A DNA stretch of 25,503 bases from DATDOR01 sp035512695 (GTDB lineage: Bacteria > Chloroflexota > Anaerolineae > Anaerolineales > JABWBV01). Positions 7,528 through 15,241 of this stretch are shown here, one piece after another. Within the stretch, counting starts at the first letter, position 1, and each line of letters begins with the position of its first letter. The notes under the pieces were generated by a model. That model did not search any database and had not been told where the DNA came from. It saw nothing but the letters and a program-made list of their open reading frames with translations. A program made the position numbers and the translations under genes. The stretch covers positions 1 to 25,503 of the forward strand of contig DATKDL010000059.1 in the NCBI GenBank assembly GCA_035512695.1. Direction: 5' to 3'.

Positions 7528-9029
7528 TGCAGCTTCTCCTTCCGCCGGCGTTCCCGGTCCGCTTCTTTCAGTTTCTGTTCGTGGGCTTTCACCCGCGCCT
7601 GTCCCGCAGCCCGGACCGAGCGCCATGCATCCTCCACAACCCGCACTTCGTCGGCGTGTTCCGGGAAGCCGCCGTAGCGGATCTTCAAATACGCGCGGGT
7701 GATCCGGTCGAGATCCGGGGCGGCCGCAGGCCACTCCCCGTGGAGCGCTTCCGCAAATTCGAGCGGCGTCTGGGCCGGGTCGCGCGGCCGCCCGAATTCA
7801 GCCGCCAGCCGAATCAGCTCGGTATAGATCTGCCGGATCCGCTCGGCGGCCGCGACCTGCTGCCCCCGGCGGAGCCTATCCCGGCCGGCCAGGGCCTCGG
7901 CCGACCGCTTCCGGCGCGCGGCAAATGCTTCGCGCAGCTCCTTGAGCAGGTCGCCGGACTGGTACATGGTTTCAGCCTCGCCGGCCCCCTCCCTGCGGCG
8001 GACCGCCGTCTGGGCGCGCAGCAGGATGACGAAGATCAACAGCCCGGCGGCCGCGAGCGCCAGGAAATAGATTAACCGTAGATCGGGCGGCACATATTCC
8101 GAAAACCCGCCCGGCTGGGAAAAATCGACCACCAGGTCCCCGCCGTCCTCCCAGGGTGGGAGCGCCGGCGTTGGGGGCGGAGCGGGGACCTGTCCAACCG
8201 GTGTCCCCGCAAACAGGCCGATAATGAACAGAAATGGAGCCAGGGTGATCGTGATCACCGCCAGGATGATGTTTGAAAGCAGCTGCCGGTAGAAAAGGGC
8301 GAACCGTCCCGTCGCCAGCATCGCCAGGGAAAAACCGGCGCCGACTGTCACGGCGACGGCGGTCACCAGGTTCCAGAACCACTTCTGTGAGAACGGACTC
8401 CGCCGCCCTCCCCGCAGCCGTCCGAGCACGGCAACCCGCGCGGAGGCCATCGCCATCAAGGTGGCGGACAGGAACACGACGAATACACCGAGCCCCGGAA
8501 GTTCGCGTGCGGAAGCAAACGCCAGGGCGCCGTACAGCAGGAACATGACGATCCCGAATTTGAAATGTCTCTGGACTGCGAAAGAGCCTGCCCCTTCCCT
8601 TCCGGCCCCCATCCCACGCAGATAGACCCATAGCAGGGCTGCCGCCAGCCAAAGCCAGGATGGGATCAGCCGGGCAATTTCTTCAATCCCGCGCAGCTCC
8701 GTCGTCAGCGGGCTGAGGCCGCCCCCGGATCCGTCCAAAAGCACAAGGCGCGTCCCGATAAATAAAAATAGCCCGTAACCGCCGACCAGGACGACGCGAA
8801 AAGGTTGCTGCGCAAGCCGCGCGCCCTGCGCAAACCGGACGAGCAGGTACGCACAGTAAAAAACCAGGGAGAAATAGAAAAACACCAGCCCGGTCGCAGC
8901 CGCTGAACGCTCGTCAAGCGCCAGGACGATCAGCGCAACCCACGACCCTTCCATCACCGCCACACCCAGGCCCGCGATTTCAGACCAGGGGTTGAGGCGA
9001 GGGGCGGGGGGGGGCGGGGATTCGTTCAT
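7524..9029 (-). CDS. multi-pass membrane protein with C-terminal DUF4129 domain (copy 1 of the operon)
   Basis: A 501-residue protein beginning MNESPPPPAPRLNPW and containing about eight or nine membrane helices, a Pro-rich external stretch (VPAPPPTPALPPWEDGG) and a C-terminal DUF4129 domain (ERIRQIYTELIRLAAEF to LKIRYGGFPEHADE). It shares its layout and the ARVAVLGRLRGGRRSPF loop with the next gene, pointing to tandem duplication followed by strong divergence. It is the third gene of the moxR-DUF58-DUF4129-DUF4129 operon. It is separated from DUF58 by 77 bases that hold a hairpin, and overlaps the following gene by four bases (ATGA). A run of nine G on the plus strand (9006-9014) lies in the first ten codons, encoding the proline run. 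The role is inferred only from association with MoxR and DUF58. Confidence 0.87.
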   Translation of the reverse strand: MNESPPPPAPRLNPWSEIAGLGVAVMEGSWVALIVLALDERSAAATGLVFFYFSLVFYCAYLLVRFAQGARLAQQPFRVVLVGGYGLFLFIGTRLVLLDGSGGGLSPLTTELRGIEEIARLIPSWLWLAAALLWVYLRGMGAGREGAGSFAVQRHFKFGIVMFLLYGALAFASARELPGLGVFVVFLSATLMAMASARVAVLGRLRGGRRSPFSQKWFWNLVTAVAVTVGAGFSLAMLATGRFALFYRQLLSNIILAVITITLAPFLFIIGLFAGTPVGQVPAPPPTPALPPWEDGGDLVVDFSQPGGFSEYVPPDLRLIYFLALAAAGLLIFVILLRAQTAVRRREGAGEAETMYQSGDLLKELREAFAARRKRSAEALAGRDRLRRGQQVAAAERIRQIYTELIRLAAEFGRPRDPAQTPLEFAEALHGEWPAAAPDLDRITRAYLKIRYGGFPEHADEVRVVEDAWRSVRAAGQARVKAHEQKLKEADRERRRKEKLQ

Positions 9030-9041
9030 CTAAAAAACGGG

Positions 9042-9107
9042 GTGCAAAGTGCAACGTGCAACGTGCCCGGCACTTCAACCCTGCACGTTGCACCTTGCAC
9101 CTTGCAC
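9042..9107. repeat. heptamer-based inverted repeat (gtgcaac units)
   Basis: The left arm 9042-9066 is three and a half 7-base units of the type gtgcaaN. The right arm 9083-9107 is the reverse complement with two mismatches in 25, and the loop is 16 bases. The right arm ends on the first base of the DUF58 stop codon, as read on the plus strand (cta at 9107-9109). The design matches the octamer hairpins, with a different unit and period. It lies within the operon, between DUF58 and DUF4129, and could be a transcription attenuator or mRNA-stability element. Confidence 0.85.
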
Positions 9108-10291
9108 TATTCAAACGGCAAGTGCTTGATCCGCACCCCGGGGATCGCCTGCGGCGGTTCTTGTGCGAATGAAACGAGATTGATCTTGCGCCCGTGGCGA
9201 TTGAGCTGGACCAGGGTCTCAGCCAGCTCGGGGGAATGGACGGCGGTCAGGATAACGAGGCTGGCCCCGAACGGGATCCTGGACGCTTCCCGGATCAGGT
9301 AGCGCTCGAACTGCGCCGTGACCAGCGGCGTCACGCCCGCCAGGGTCTCCAGCAGATGCGCAAGCTGTTTCGGCGCCCGGCCGGGCCGGATCCGGAAGGG
9401 CTGGTCGGAGTTGGACAGCGCCCCGTTCGAGATCAAACCGACGCTGTATCCGTCCGCCATCCCCCGATCCGCTAAAGTCGCCGTCGCCTCGACCATGTGC
9501 TCGAGCAGGGGAGGGTTGGTCCCCTCCCAATGCCTGGAAAACGTCGATACGTTCAGACAGAGCATGAGCACCTGCGCCGAGGTCGGCTGGTATACCTTGA
9601 CCTGCAGCTGCCCGGTCCGGGCCGTCGCAGGCCAATGGACCTTGCGGAATTCATCCTCCGGATGGTACTCGCGCACCCCCATCGGCCGGTTGGGATCCTC
9701 AAACAGCCGGCGCCGCGAACGGATATCGCCAAACGGATCCTCCGCCGGCAGGCCCAGGTCAGCCAGGGGCAGCAGCTCGGGAAAGACGGTCAGCGTCTCG
9801 GACGGGCCGACGACGCGGATATCCTCGTACATCCCGAACAGGTCCCCGGACTGCATCCGCACCGGCCCAACGGTGTAGACCCCGCGCTTCCGAAACTTCA
9901 ACGCATATTCCCGGCGGGCGCGCTCGAACCAGCGCAGGCTGAACACGTTGGTCAGCATGCCTTCGGTCGGCAGATGAGTCGGGGCCAGCAGGTCTTCATC
10001 CTCCGGCCCGACGGCGCGCGGCCAGGGATCCTGGACCCGCAGCCAGGAGAGCGGCAGCAGTTTACGATTCTCGATCTCGAGCTTGAGCGGGACCGTTTCC
10101 CCTGGAAACGCTCGCCGGTAATAAGGCCGGCGCGTGTAAACGACGTTATTGAGCGCCCGGTTTTTCCACCAGGTGGCGATCCCGATCACCACCGACAGCA
10201 TCGTCGGCAGGGCGATCAACAGCGGGACCTGGAGGAAGAGCCCCAGGACGATCAGGATCCCCATCATGGGGAGCCAGCGCTGGGCTTCCAT
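9107..10291 (-). CDS. DUF58 domain protein (MoxR-associated, VWA-like)
   Basis: A 394-residue protein with two N-terminal membrane helices (about residues 8-40) followed by a cytoplasmic or peripheral DUF58 region. The diagnostic segment is REYHPEDEFRKVHWPATART near residues 205-225, matching the family pattern RxYxPGDxxRxIxWxxxART. A VWA-like beta-strand (QVLMLCLNVS) and a RYLIREASRIPFG segment follow. DUF58 proteins are encoded next to MoxR AAA+ ATPases and are thought to be partners in envelope or complex assembly. The stop codon of moxR and this start codon share one base (TGATG), so translation is coupled. The biochemical role is unknown. Confidence 0.92.
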   Translation of the reverse strand: MEAQRWLPMMGILIVLGLFLQVPLLIALPTMLSVVIGIATWWKNRALNNVVYTRRPYYRRAFPGETVPLKLEIENRKLLPLSWLRVQDPWPRAVGPEDEDLLAPTHLPTEGMLTNVFSLRWFERARREYALKFRKRGVYTVGPVRMQSGDLFGMYEDIRVVGPSETLTVFPELLPLADLGLPAEDPFGDIRSRRRLFEDPNRPMGVREYHPEDEFRKVHWPATARTGQLQVKVYQPTSAQVLMLCLNVSTFSRHWEGTNPPLLEHMVEATATLADRGMADGYSVGLISNGALSNSDQPFRIRPGRAPKQLAHLLETLAGVTPLVTAQFERYLIREASRIPFGASLVILTAVHSPELAETLVQLNRHGRKINLVSFAQEPPQAIPGVRIKHLPFE

Positions 10292-11226
10292 CAGGCCTCG
10301 ACGGGGACGGAGACGGTATCGACGATGTCGGCGACCAGTTCCTCAGGGGTGCGGCCGCGCAGCTGCGCCTGGGGGGAGATCATCAGCCGGTGTGTCAGGA
10401 CGTGTGGAGCCATCTCCTTGACGTCGTCCGGGATGACGTAATCGCGGCCCTCGATCGCCGCCCAGGCCTGGGCGGCAGCGTAGAGCGCCAGCGTGGCTCG
10501 CGGGCTGGCGCCGAGCTCTATCTCGGTGTGTGCGCGGGTCTCGCGCGCCACCCTTACGACGTAATCCCGGACCGATTCCTCCACCCGGACCAGGCGGCGC
10601 TCGGCCAGCAAACCACCGATCTCCTCCGGGTCCGTTACCGGCCCAAGCTGCGGGAACGGGTCGCCGGTCCGGAACCGCTCGAGGATCTCGTTCTCGTCTT
10701 TCTGGGAGGGATATCCAATGGCTATGCGCAGGAGGAAGCGGTCGATCTGGGCCTCCGGGAGCGGGAAGGTGCCCTCCAGCTCAACCGGGTTCTGGGTCGC
10801 CATGACGAGAAAGGGGCGCGGGAGCGGGTGGGTCACCCCATCGACCGTCACCTGCCGCTCCTGCATCGCCTCCAGCAACGCCGACTGCGTGCGCGGCGTC
10901 GCCCGGTTGATCTCATCCGCCAATACAACGTGGCTGATCACCGGCCCCGGCCGGAACTCGAAACGTTGCTCCTTCTGGTTGAACCAGTTCAACCCCGTCA
11001 CGTCCGACGGCAGCAGATCCGGCGTGAACTGCAGCCGCTTGAACGAAGCCCCCAGCGAAACCGCCAGCGCCCGCGCCAGCGTCGTCTTCCCCGTCCCCGG
11101 CACATCCTCCAGGAGGGCATGACCCTCACATAAAATGGCCACCAGCGCCAGGTCGATCACCCCGTCCTTCCCGATGATGACCTTGCCCACGTTCTCCCGA
11201 ATCCGTCCAGCGACATCTGCGATCAT
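10291..11226 (-). CDS. MoxR-family AAA+ ATPase
   Basis: A 311-residue cytoplasmic ATPase of the MoxR/RavA group, likely a chaperone-like remodeller acting with the DUF58 and DUF4129 proteins encoded downstream. Walker A is DVPGTGKTT at residues 41-49 with Lys47. Walker B is VVLADEINRA, with Asp104-Glu105. The sensor region MATQNPVELEGTFPLPEAQIDRF is characteristic of MoxR; the C-terminal lid carries PRATLALYAAAQAWA and the DVKEMAPHVLTHR motif. Length is typical. GGAGGT lies seven bases before ATG and supports the start. It is the first gene of the minus-strand operon; the promoter should lie in the divergent 11227-11595 gap, though no clear -10 box is assigned. Confidence 0.96.
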   Translation of the reverse strand: MIADVAGRIRENVGKVIIGKDGVIDLALVAILCEGHALLEDVPGTGKTTLARALAVSLGASFKRLQFTPDLLPSDVTGLNWFNQKEQRFEFRPGPVISHVVLADEINRATPRTQSALLEAMQERQVTVDGVTHPLPRPFLVMATQNPVELEGTFPLPEAQIDRFLLRIAIGYPSQKDENEILERFRTGDPFPQLGPVTDPEEIGGLLAERRLVRVEESVRDYVVRVARETRAHTEIELGASPRATLALYAAAQAWAAIEGRDYVIPDDVKEMAPHVLTHRLMISPQAQLRGRTPEELVADIVDTVSVPVEA

Positions 11227-11324
11227 GGATCAACCTCCGGTAAAAGTCGGGAGGATCAGGGGCCCGCGGCATAACGCCGGCTCCCGATTTTCCCGCTGTC
11301 CGCCATCATTTCCCGCGCCAAAAA

Positions 11325-11396
11325 GGAGGGTTTGCGTATTTCAAGCGGCAGGCGCTGGGCGGAACCCCACCCCTGCACCTTGAAATACGGCCCTCC
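11325..11396. repeat. imperfect long hairpin (ggaggg...ccctcc)
   Basis: The outer six pairs are ggaggg with ccctcc. An asymmetric bulge with three extra bases in the left arm follows, then a 10-12 bp stem containing gtatttcaag with cttgaaatac, and a weaker inner stem with gcagg/cctgc. The sequence is unrelated to its neighbours but has the same base-bulge-stem layout. Confidence 0.75.
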
Positions 11397-11416
11397 AATA
11401 CCCGGGGATCGTTTCT

Positions 11417-11477
11417 GAGGTTTGGCGAATTTGGGGGGGCGGCAGGGAAGCTGCCGCCCCCCCAAATTCGCCATCTC
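11417..11477. repeat. long bulged hairpin (gaggt/ggcgaat subfamily)
   Basis: The right arm 11451-11477 pairs over 27 positions with the left arm 11417-11445 (one mismatch), which has two extra bases (tt) after the fifth position. The loop is five bases. The outer gaggt-NN-ggcgaat and the gggcggc segment match the hairpin at 3106-3168, while the sequences between differ but remain self-complementary. Confidence 0.9.
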
Positions 11478-11526
11478 AAGTTTCCGGCAGGTGCTTAGTG
11501 TACTATTAAAGGAGGGTGGAGGTTCA

Positions 11527-11572
11527 GAATGGGCGAATGGGCGAATTCGCCCATTCGCCCATTCGCCCATTC
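11527..11572. repeat. octamer palindrome upstream of the SH3b gene
   Basis: Positions 11527-11564 are a perfect 38-base palindrome centred on gaattc, made of gaatgggc octamers on the left and the complementary gcccattc on the right, with one further gcccattc unit at 11565-11572. It belongs to the same octamer family as 1384-1468 and 12208-12356. It lies between an aaaggaggg string and the start codon of the next gene, directly before a -10-like TAGACT. Confidence 0.92.
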
Positions 11573-11595
11573 ATGTTAGACTCCCCTTCCCGAAA

Positions 11596-12207
11596 ATGCC
11601 GGTTTCAAACTCAACCCTCCTCATCGGTTTCGTCCTGTTCCTGTTCGGCGCGCTGTTCACCTGGTTTGCGGCCGACCAGTATCGCAGCCAGCTGCTCAAG
11701 GACAGCCACCGGCTGGTGCGCGAACAGGCGCTGCGCTATCTGCAGGCCCTGGTCGTCCTCACCACGGTCTTTTCGCTCGGGATCGCGGGGATGTTTTTCT
11801 TGTTTGTGTCCAACATGGTCGGCCAGCCGGAAACCGGACCGGACGCCGAACCGACCCCTGAAACCGCGCCCATCCCGACCAGCGGGCCCTTCGACGGCCT
11901 CCCCACGATCACCCCCCTGCCGACGGACCGCCCCCCACTCCCGACTTCCACGATCGTGGCCCCGGAAACCGATCCGATCCTCTCCGACGCCCAGACTGCC
12001 ATCGTCGGCGGCACCAATGGCCTCGGCGTCAACCTGCGCGACGCCCCGGGGATCGAGTCCAACGTCATCGGCAACATCCCCGACGGCCAACCCGTCACCC
12101 TGACCGGCGAGACCGCCTTCGTGGACGGCCTGGACTGGGTCTCCGTGATCAGCCCAGATGGGGACCAGGGGTGGGTGACGGAATTGTTCCTTGTATTCGA
12201 GCCGTAG
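11596..12207 (+). CDS. membrane protein with C-terminal bacterial SH3 domain
   Basis: A 203-residue protein. Two hydrophobic helices (about residues 5-24 and 48-74) flank a short charged segment, so both ends may face the same side. A Pro/Thr-rich linker (about 78-120) leads to an SH3b domain at about 135-203 with the pattern LGVNLRDAPG...NVIGNIPDGQPVTLTGE...DWVSVISPDGDQGWVTELFL. SH3b domains commonly bind cell-wall peptides, so an anchored wall-binding or sensing role is plausible. The frame is open back to 11422, but that part translates hairpins. ATG 11596 is chosen because the first helix follows immediately; no Shine-Dalgarno is visible there. The TAG stop abuts the octamer array, directly before the dinG-like gene on the same strand. 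Confidence 0.78.
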   Translation: MPVSNSTLLIGFVLFLFGALFTWFAADQYRSQLLKDSHRLVREQALRYLQALVVLTTVFSLGIAGMFFLFVSNMVGQPETGPDAEPTPETAPIPTSGPFDGLPTITPLPTDRPPLPTSTIVAPETDPILSDAQTAIVGGTNGLGVNLRDAPGIESNVIGNIPDGQPVTLTGETAFVDGLDWVSVISPDGDQGWVTELFLVFEP

Positions 12208-12356
12208 GGCGAAAGAGCGAATGGGCGAATAGGCGAATAGGCGACCTTTACCATTCGCCTATTCGCTTATTCGCCCATTCGCTTATTCGCCCATTCGCTT
12301 ATTCGCCCATTCGCTTTTTCCCCCATTCGCTTTTTCCCCCATTCGCCCATTATAAT
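12208..12356. repeat. octamer array running into the -10 box of the helicase gene
   Basis: The left side (12208-12243) has about four gcgaatgg/gcgaatag units directly after the upstream TAG stop. The right side, 12253-12356, is thirteen consecutive octamers: attcgcct, then alternating attcgctt and attcgccc, two tttccccc variants, attcgccc, and finally attataat. The last unit contains the TATAAT box in exact register. Left and right sides are complementary, so part of the array folds into a stem. Confidence 0.93.
12351..12356 (+). promoter_or_regulatory. consensus -10 box of the DinG-like gene, probably leaderless
   Basis: TATAAT is followed by seven C and then ATG at 12364. Transcription from the usual distance would begin at or within a base or two of the start codon. 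No ribosome binding site is present. The box is the final unit of the octamer array, so the -35 region is repeat sequence with no recognisable hexamer. Confidence 0.6.
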
Positions 12357-12363
12357 CCCCCCC

Positions 12364-15180
12364 ATGGATTCCATCGTCGCCCTCGATATCGAGACGACCG
12401 GCCTCGATCCCGTCCGGGACGCCGTCATCGAGATCGGGGCCGTCCGGTTCAACGGCAGCCGGGTCGAGGCAAAGTGGGAAAGCCTGATCAACCCGCGCCG
12501 GTCCATCCCCCCCGAAATCACCCAGCTCACCGGGATCACGGACGATATGGTCCGCTCCGCCCCGCAGCTCCAGGAAATCCGGCAGGACCTGGAGGCCTTT
12601 GTCGGCGACGCCCTGGTCCTGGGCCACAACGTCCAGTTCGACCTGGGTTTCCTGCGCCAGCGCGGCATGCTGGCGCACTCGGATTGGATCGATACCTATG
12701 CCCTGGCCTCCGTCCTGATGCCGACCGCCGGCCGCTACAGCCTCCGCGCCCTGGCCGAGGCCCTGCGAATCCCGGTCCCCGCCACGCACCGCGCCCTGGA
12801 CGACGCCCTGGCCACCCACGCCGTCTTTATCCAGCTCTGGGAGCGGGCGCTCGACTTGCCGCTCGACCTCATCGCCGAGCTCGTCCAGCAGGGCGAACAC
12901 CTGGACTGGGGCGCCGGCTGGATCTTCCAGGACGTGCTGCGGACCCGATCGAGGGAGACCGTCGGGCCGCGCCGGGTCAGACCGCTCGAAGACGAGGGCC
13001 CGCTATTTCCGCCCGACGGCCGCCAGGATCACCGCAGCCGGACCGCGCCGCTCATCCCCGACCCCGACCCGATCCGCCCGCTTGACATCGACGACCTGGC
13101 CGGGATCCTGGAGCACGGCGGCGCTTACGCGCACCATTTCCCGCATTTCGAGCACCGCGCCGAGCAGGTCGAAATGCTGCGCCACGTCGCCTGGGCCCTG
13201 ACCGAGAACCGCCACCTGATGGTCGAAGCCGGGACCGGCACCGGCAAATCGGTCGCCTACCTGATCCCGGCGGCGATCCACGCGCTCAACAACAACACCC
13301 GGGTCGTCGTTTCGACCAACACGATCAACCTGCAGGACCAGCTGGTCACGAAGGACATCCCGGAAATGATCGCGGCGCTGAACCTGCCCCTCCGGGCGTC
13401 GATCCTGAAAGGCCGGGGCAATTACCTCTGCCCGCGCCGGCTCCAGGCCCTGCAGCGCGCCGGCCCGGAGACCGCGGACGAGATGCGCGTCCTGGCCAAG
13501 GTCCTGGTCTGGCAGCTCGATGACGCCAGCGGCGACCGGCAGCGGGTCAACCTGCGCGGGGCCGGGGAGCGAATGGTCTGGGAGCGCATCTCGGCCGCCG
13601 ACGACAACTGCACGAACGACACGTGCAGCACCCGCATGGCCGGGGTCTGCCCGTTCTACCGGGCCCGCCAGGCCGCCCAGACCGCCCACATCCTGATCGT
13701 CAACCACGCCCTGCTGCTCGCCGACGTCCGCACCGGCAGCCGGGTTCTCCCGGACTACCAGTACCTGATCGTCGACGAGGCCCATCACATGGAATCGGCG
13801 GTCACCAGTGCGCTGAGCTTCCGCGCCACCCGCGCCGAGGTCGAACGGATCATCCGCGAGCTGGGGAGCACCAACAGCGGCACGCTCGGCCGGCTGCTGG
13901 TGGCCCTGCAGGATGCGCTCGACCCCGGGCAGTACGCCATGGTCCACCAGCTGGTCGATTCGGCCGCCACGCACGCCTACCACTTCCAGAACGGGATGGT
14001 CGACTTCTTTGTCACGATCGAGCGGTTCCTCGAGGAGATGCGGGAGGGGCGCGAGGTCGGAGATTACGGCCAGCAGGTCCGCATCCTGCCGGCGACCCGG
14101 ACCCAGCCTGGCTGGATGGAGATCGAGACCGTCTGGGACGAGACCTCCGGTTCGCTCCGGCTGCTCTCGGCGGACATCGAGCAGATCGGTCGGGGCCTGG
14201 GTGAACTGCTCGACATGGGGTACGAGAACCTGGTGGACGAGTTCGGGAACCTGGGGGGCGTCTACCGGCGGCTGGAGGAGTTCAAGGACCACCTGGACGG
14301 CCTGGTCTTCAAGCCGCAGGGAGACAGCATCTACTGGATCGAGATCCACAGCCGCGGGCGCCAGATCGTCCTGCAGGCCGCCCCGCTCCACATCGGCCCG
14401 CTCATGCAGACGCACGTCTGGCACGAGAAGAACGCCGTCATCATGACTTCCGCCACGCTGACCACCAACGGGGATTTCGAATACCTGCGCGGCCGCCTGT
14501 ACGGTGAGGATGCCGATACGATCCAGCTCGGGTCGCCTTTCGATTACGAGAGCCAGACCATGCTGTACCTGGTCGACGACGTGCCGGAGCCTTTCGACCG
14601 GAACGGCCACCAGCGGGCGGTCAACCAGGGCCTGATCCGCCTGTTCCGGGCCACCGGCGGGCGCGGGTTGGCGCTGTTCACCTCGTATGCGCAGCTCAAG
14701 GCCACCTCGCGGGCGATCTCGGGTCCGCTGGCCGAGCAGGGCATCATCGTCTACGAGCAGGGCGGCGGGGCTTCCCCGCACACTCTGCTCGAGAACTTCA
14801 AATCCAGCGAACAGGCCGTCCTGCTGGGGACGCGGGCCTTTTGGGAAGGGGTCGACGTCCCGGGCGAGGCCCTCTCCGCCCTGGCGATCATCAAGCTGCC
14901 TTTCGACGTCCCCTCGGACCCGATCGTCGCCGCCCGATCGGAGACCTTCGAAGCGCCGTTCTACGAGTACTCGATCCCCGAGGCCATTTTGCGCTTCCGC
15001 CAGGGTTTCGGCCGGCTGATCCGCACCCGGGACGACCGCGGCATCGTCGCCGTTTTCGACCGCCGGGTCCTGAGCAAGCAGTACGGGCGCGCCTTTATCG
15101 AGTCGCTTCCGCCTTGCACGGTCCAGGTCGGCCCGCTCCACGGCCTGGGGGACGCCGCGGCGCGCTGGTTGAATTTATAA
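12364..15180 (+). CDS. dinG: DinG-family exonuclease-helicase (DEDDh exonuclease fused to XPD-like helicase)
   Basis: A 938-residue protein with an N-terminal DEDDh 3'-5' exonuclease domain (about residues 1-165: Asp8-Glu10 in ALDIETTG, then GHNVQFD and HRALDDA) and a C-terminal superfamily 2 helicase of the DinG/XPD type. Walker A GTGTGKS is near residue 290 and the DEAH box (IVDEAHH) near residue 470. Motif VI RQGFGRLIRTRDD is near the C-terminus. Four cysteines (NYLC, then CTNDTC and GVC before PFYRAR) are spaced as the Fe-S cluster ligands of DinG/XPD. It probably unwinds DNA with forked, R-loop or damage-related structures; the exonuclease fusion is the arrangement known from Firmicutes-type DinG. 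The start is fixed by the -10 box seven bases upstream. It ends convergent with the GT4 gene. Confidence 0.93.
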   Translation: MDSIVALDIETTGLDPVRDAVIEIGAVRFNGSRVEAKWESLINPRRSIPPEITQLTGITDDMVRSAPQLQEIRQDLEAFVGDALVLGHNVQFDLGFLRQRGMLAHSDWIDTYALASVLMPTAGRYSLRALAEALRIPVPATHRALDDALATHAVFIQLWERALDLPLDLIAELVQQGEHLDWGAGWIFQDVLRTRSRETVGPRRVRPLEDEGPLFPPDGRQDHRSRTAPLIPDPDPIRPLDIDDLAGILEHGGAYAHHFPHFEHRAEQVEMLRHVAWALTENRHLMVEAGTGTGKSVAYLIPAAIHALNNNTRVVVSTNTINLQDQLVTKDIPEMIAALNLPLRASILKGRGNYLCPRRLQALQRAGPETADEMRVLAKVLVWQLDDASGDRQRVNLRGAGERMVWERISAADDNCTNDTCSTRMAGVCPFYRARQAAQTAHILIVNHALLLADVRTGSRVLPDYQYLIVDEAHHMESAVTSALSFRATRAEVERIIRELGSTNSGTLGRLLVALQDALDPGQYAMVHQLVDSAATHAYHFQNGMVDFFVTIERFLEEMREGREVGDYGQQVRILPATRTQPGWMEIETVWDETSGSLRLLSADIEQIGRGLGELLDMGYENLVDEFGNLGGVYRRLEEFKDHLDGLVFKPQGDSIYWIEIHSRGRQIVLQAAPLHIGPLMQTHVWHEKNAVIMTSATLTTNGDFEYLRGRLYGEDADTIQLGSPFDYESQTMLYLVDDVPEPFDRNGHQRAVNQGLIRLFRATGGRGLALFTSYAQLKATSRAISGPLAEQGIIVYEQGGGASPHTLLENFKSSEQAVLLGTRAFWEGVDVPGEALSALAIIKLPFDVPSDPIVAARSETFEAPFYEYSIPEAILRFRQGFGRLIRTRDDRGIVAVFDRRVLSKQYGRAFIESLPPCTVQVGPLHGLGDAAARWLNL

Positions 15181-15227
15181 GACCCTTGTCCGAAAATCGA
15201 GACGGCGAGGCTAATACCTGGTTGTAG

Positions 15228-15241
15228 CCGGTTTAAACCGG
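15228..15241. repeat. 14-base palindrome at the convergent gene ends
   Basis: ccggtttaaaccgg is a perfect palindrome covering the stop codon of the GT4 gene (15233-15235 on the minus strand) in the 52-base gap between two converging genes. It is too short and lacks a T-run for a confident terminator call, but its position suits a 3'-end element. Confidence 0.4.

Larger units (their letters stand above)
11227..11595. other. 369-base divergent intergenic region packed with three inverted repeats
   Basis: The gap between moxR (minus) and the SH3b gene (plus) contains no convincing gene. It holds three consecutive, sequence-unrelated or weakly related inverted repeats (listed separately), occupying about half of the gap. 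The short open frames across it translate the repeats and have no family resemblance. Promoters for both genes should be here. The best plus-strand candidate is TGTTAGACT at 11574-11582, an extended -10-like sequence immediately after the octamer palindrome. Confidence 0.6.

Noticed and set aside
7528..7734. Extended start of the second DUF4129 gene
   Set aside because: The extension overlaps the upstream gene out of frame; the ATGA overlap with a good ribosome binding site marks 7527 as the start.
11422..11595. N-terminal extension of the SH3b protein
   Set aside because: It translates the hairpin and octamer repeats; the natural start precedes the first membrane helix.
12253..12356. CRISPR array
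   Set aside because: The repeat unit is 8 bases with no unique spacers and no cas genes nearby.
13003..15141. 712-codon open frame antisense to the dinG-like gene
   Set aside because: It is a GC-rich shadow of the real gene: low-complexity Arg/Asp/Val/Gly composition, no recognisable domain, and complete overlap with a gene whose motifs are all intact.
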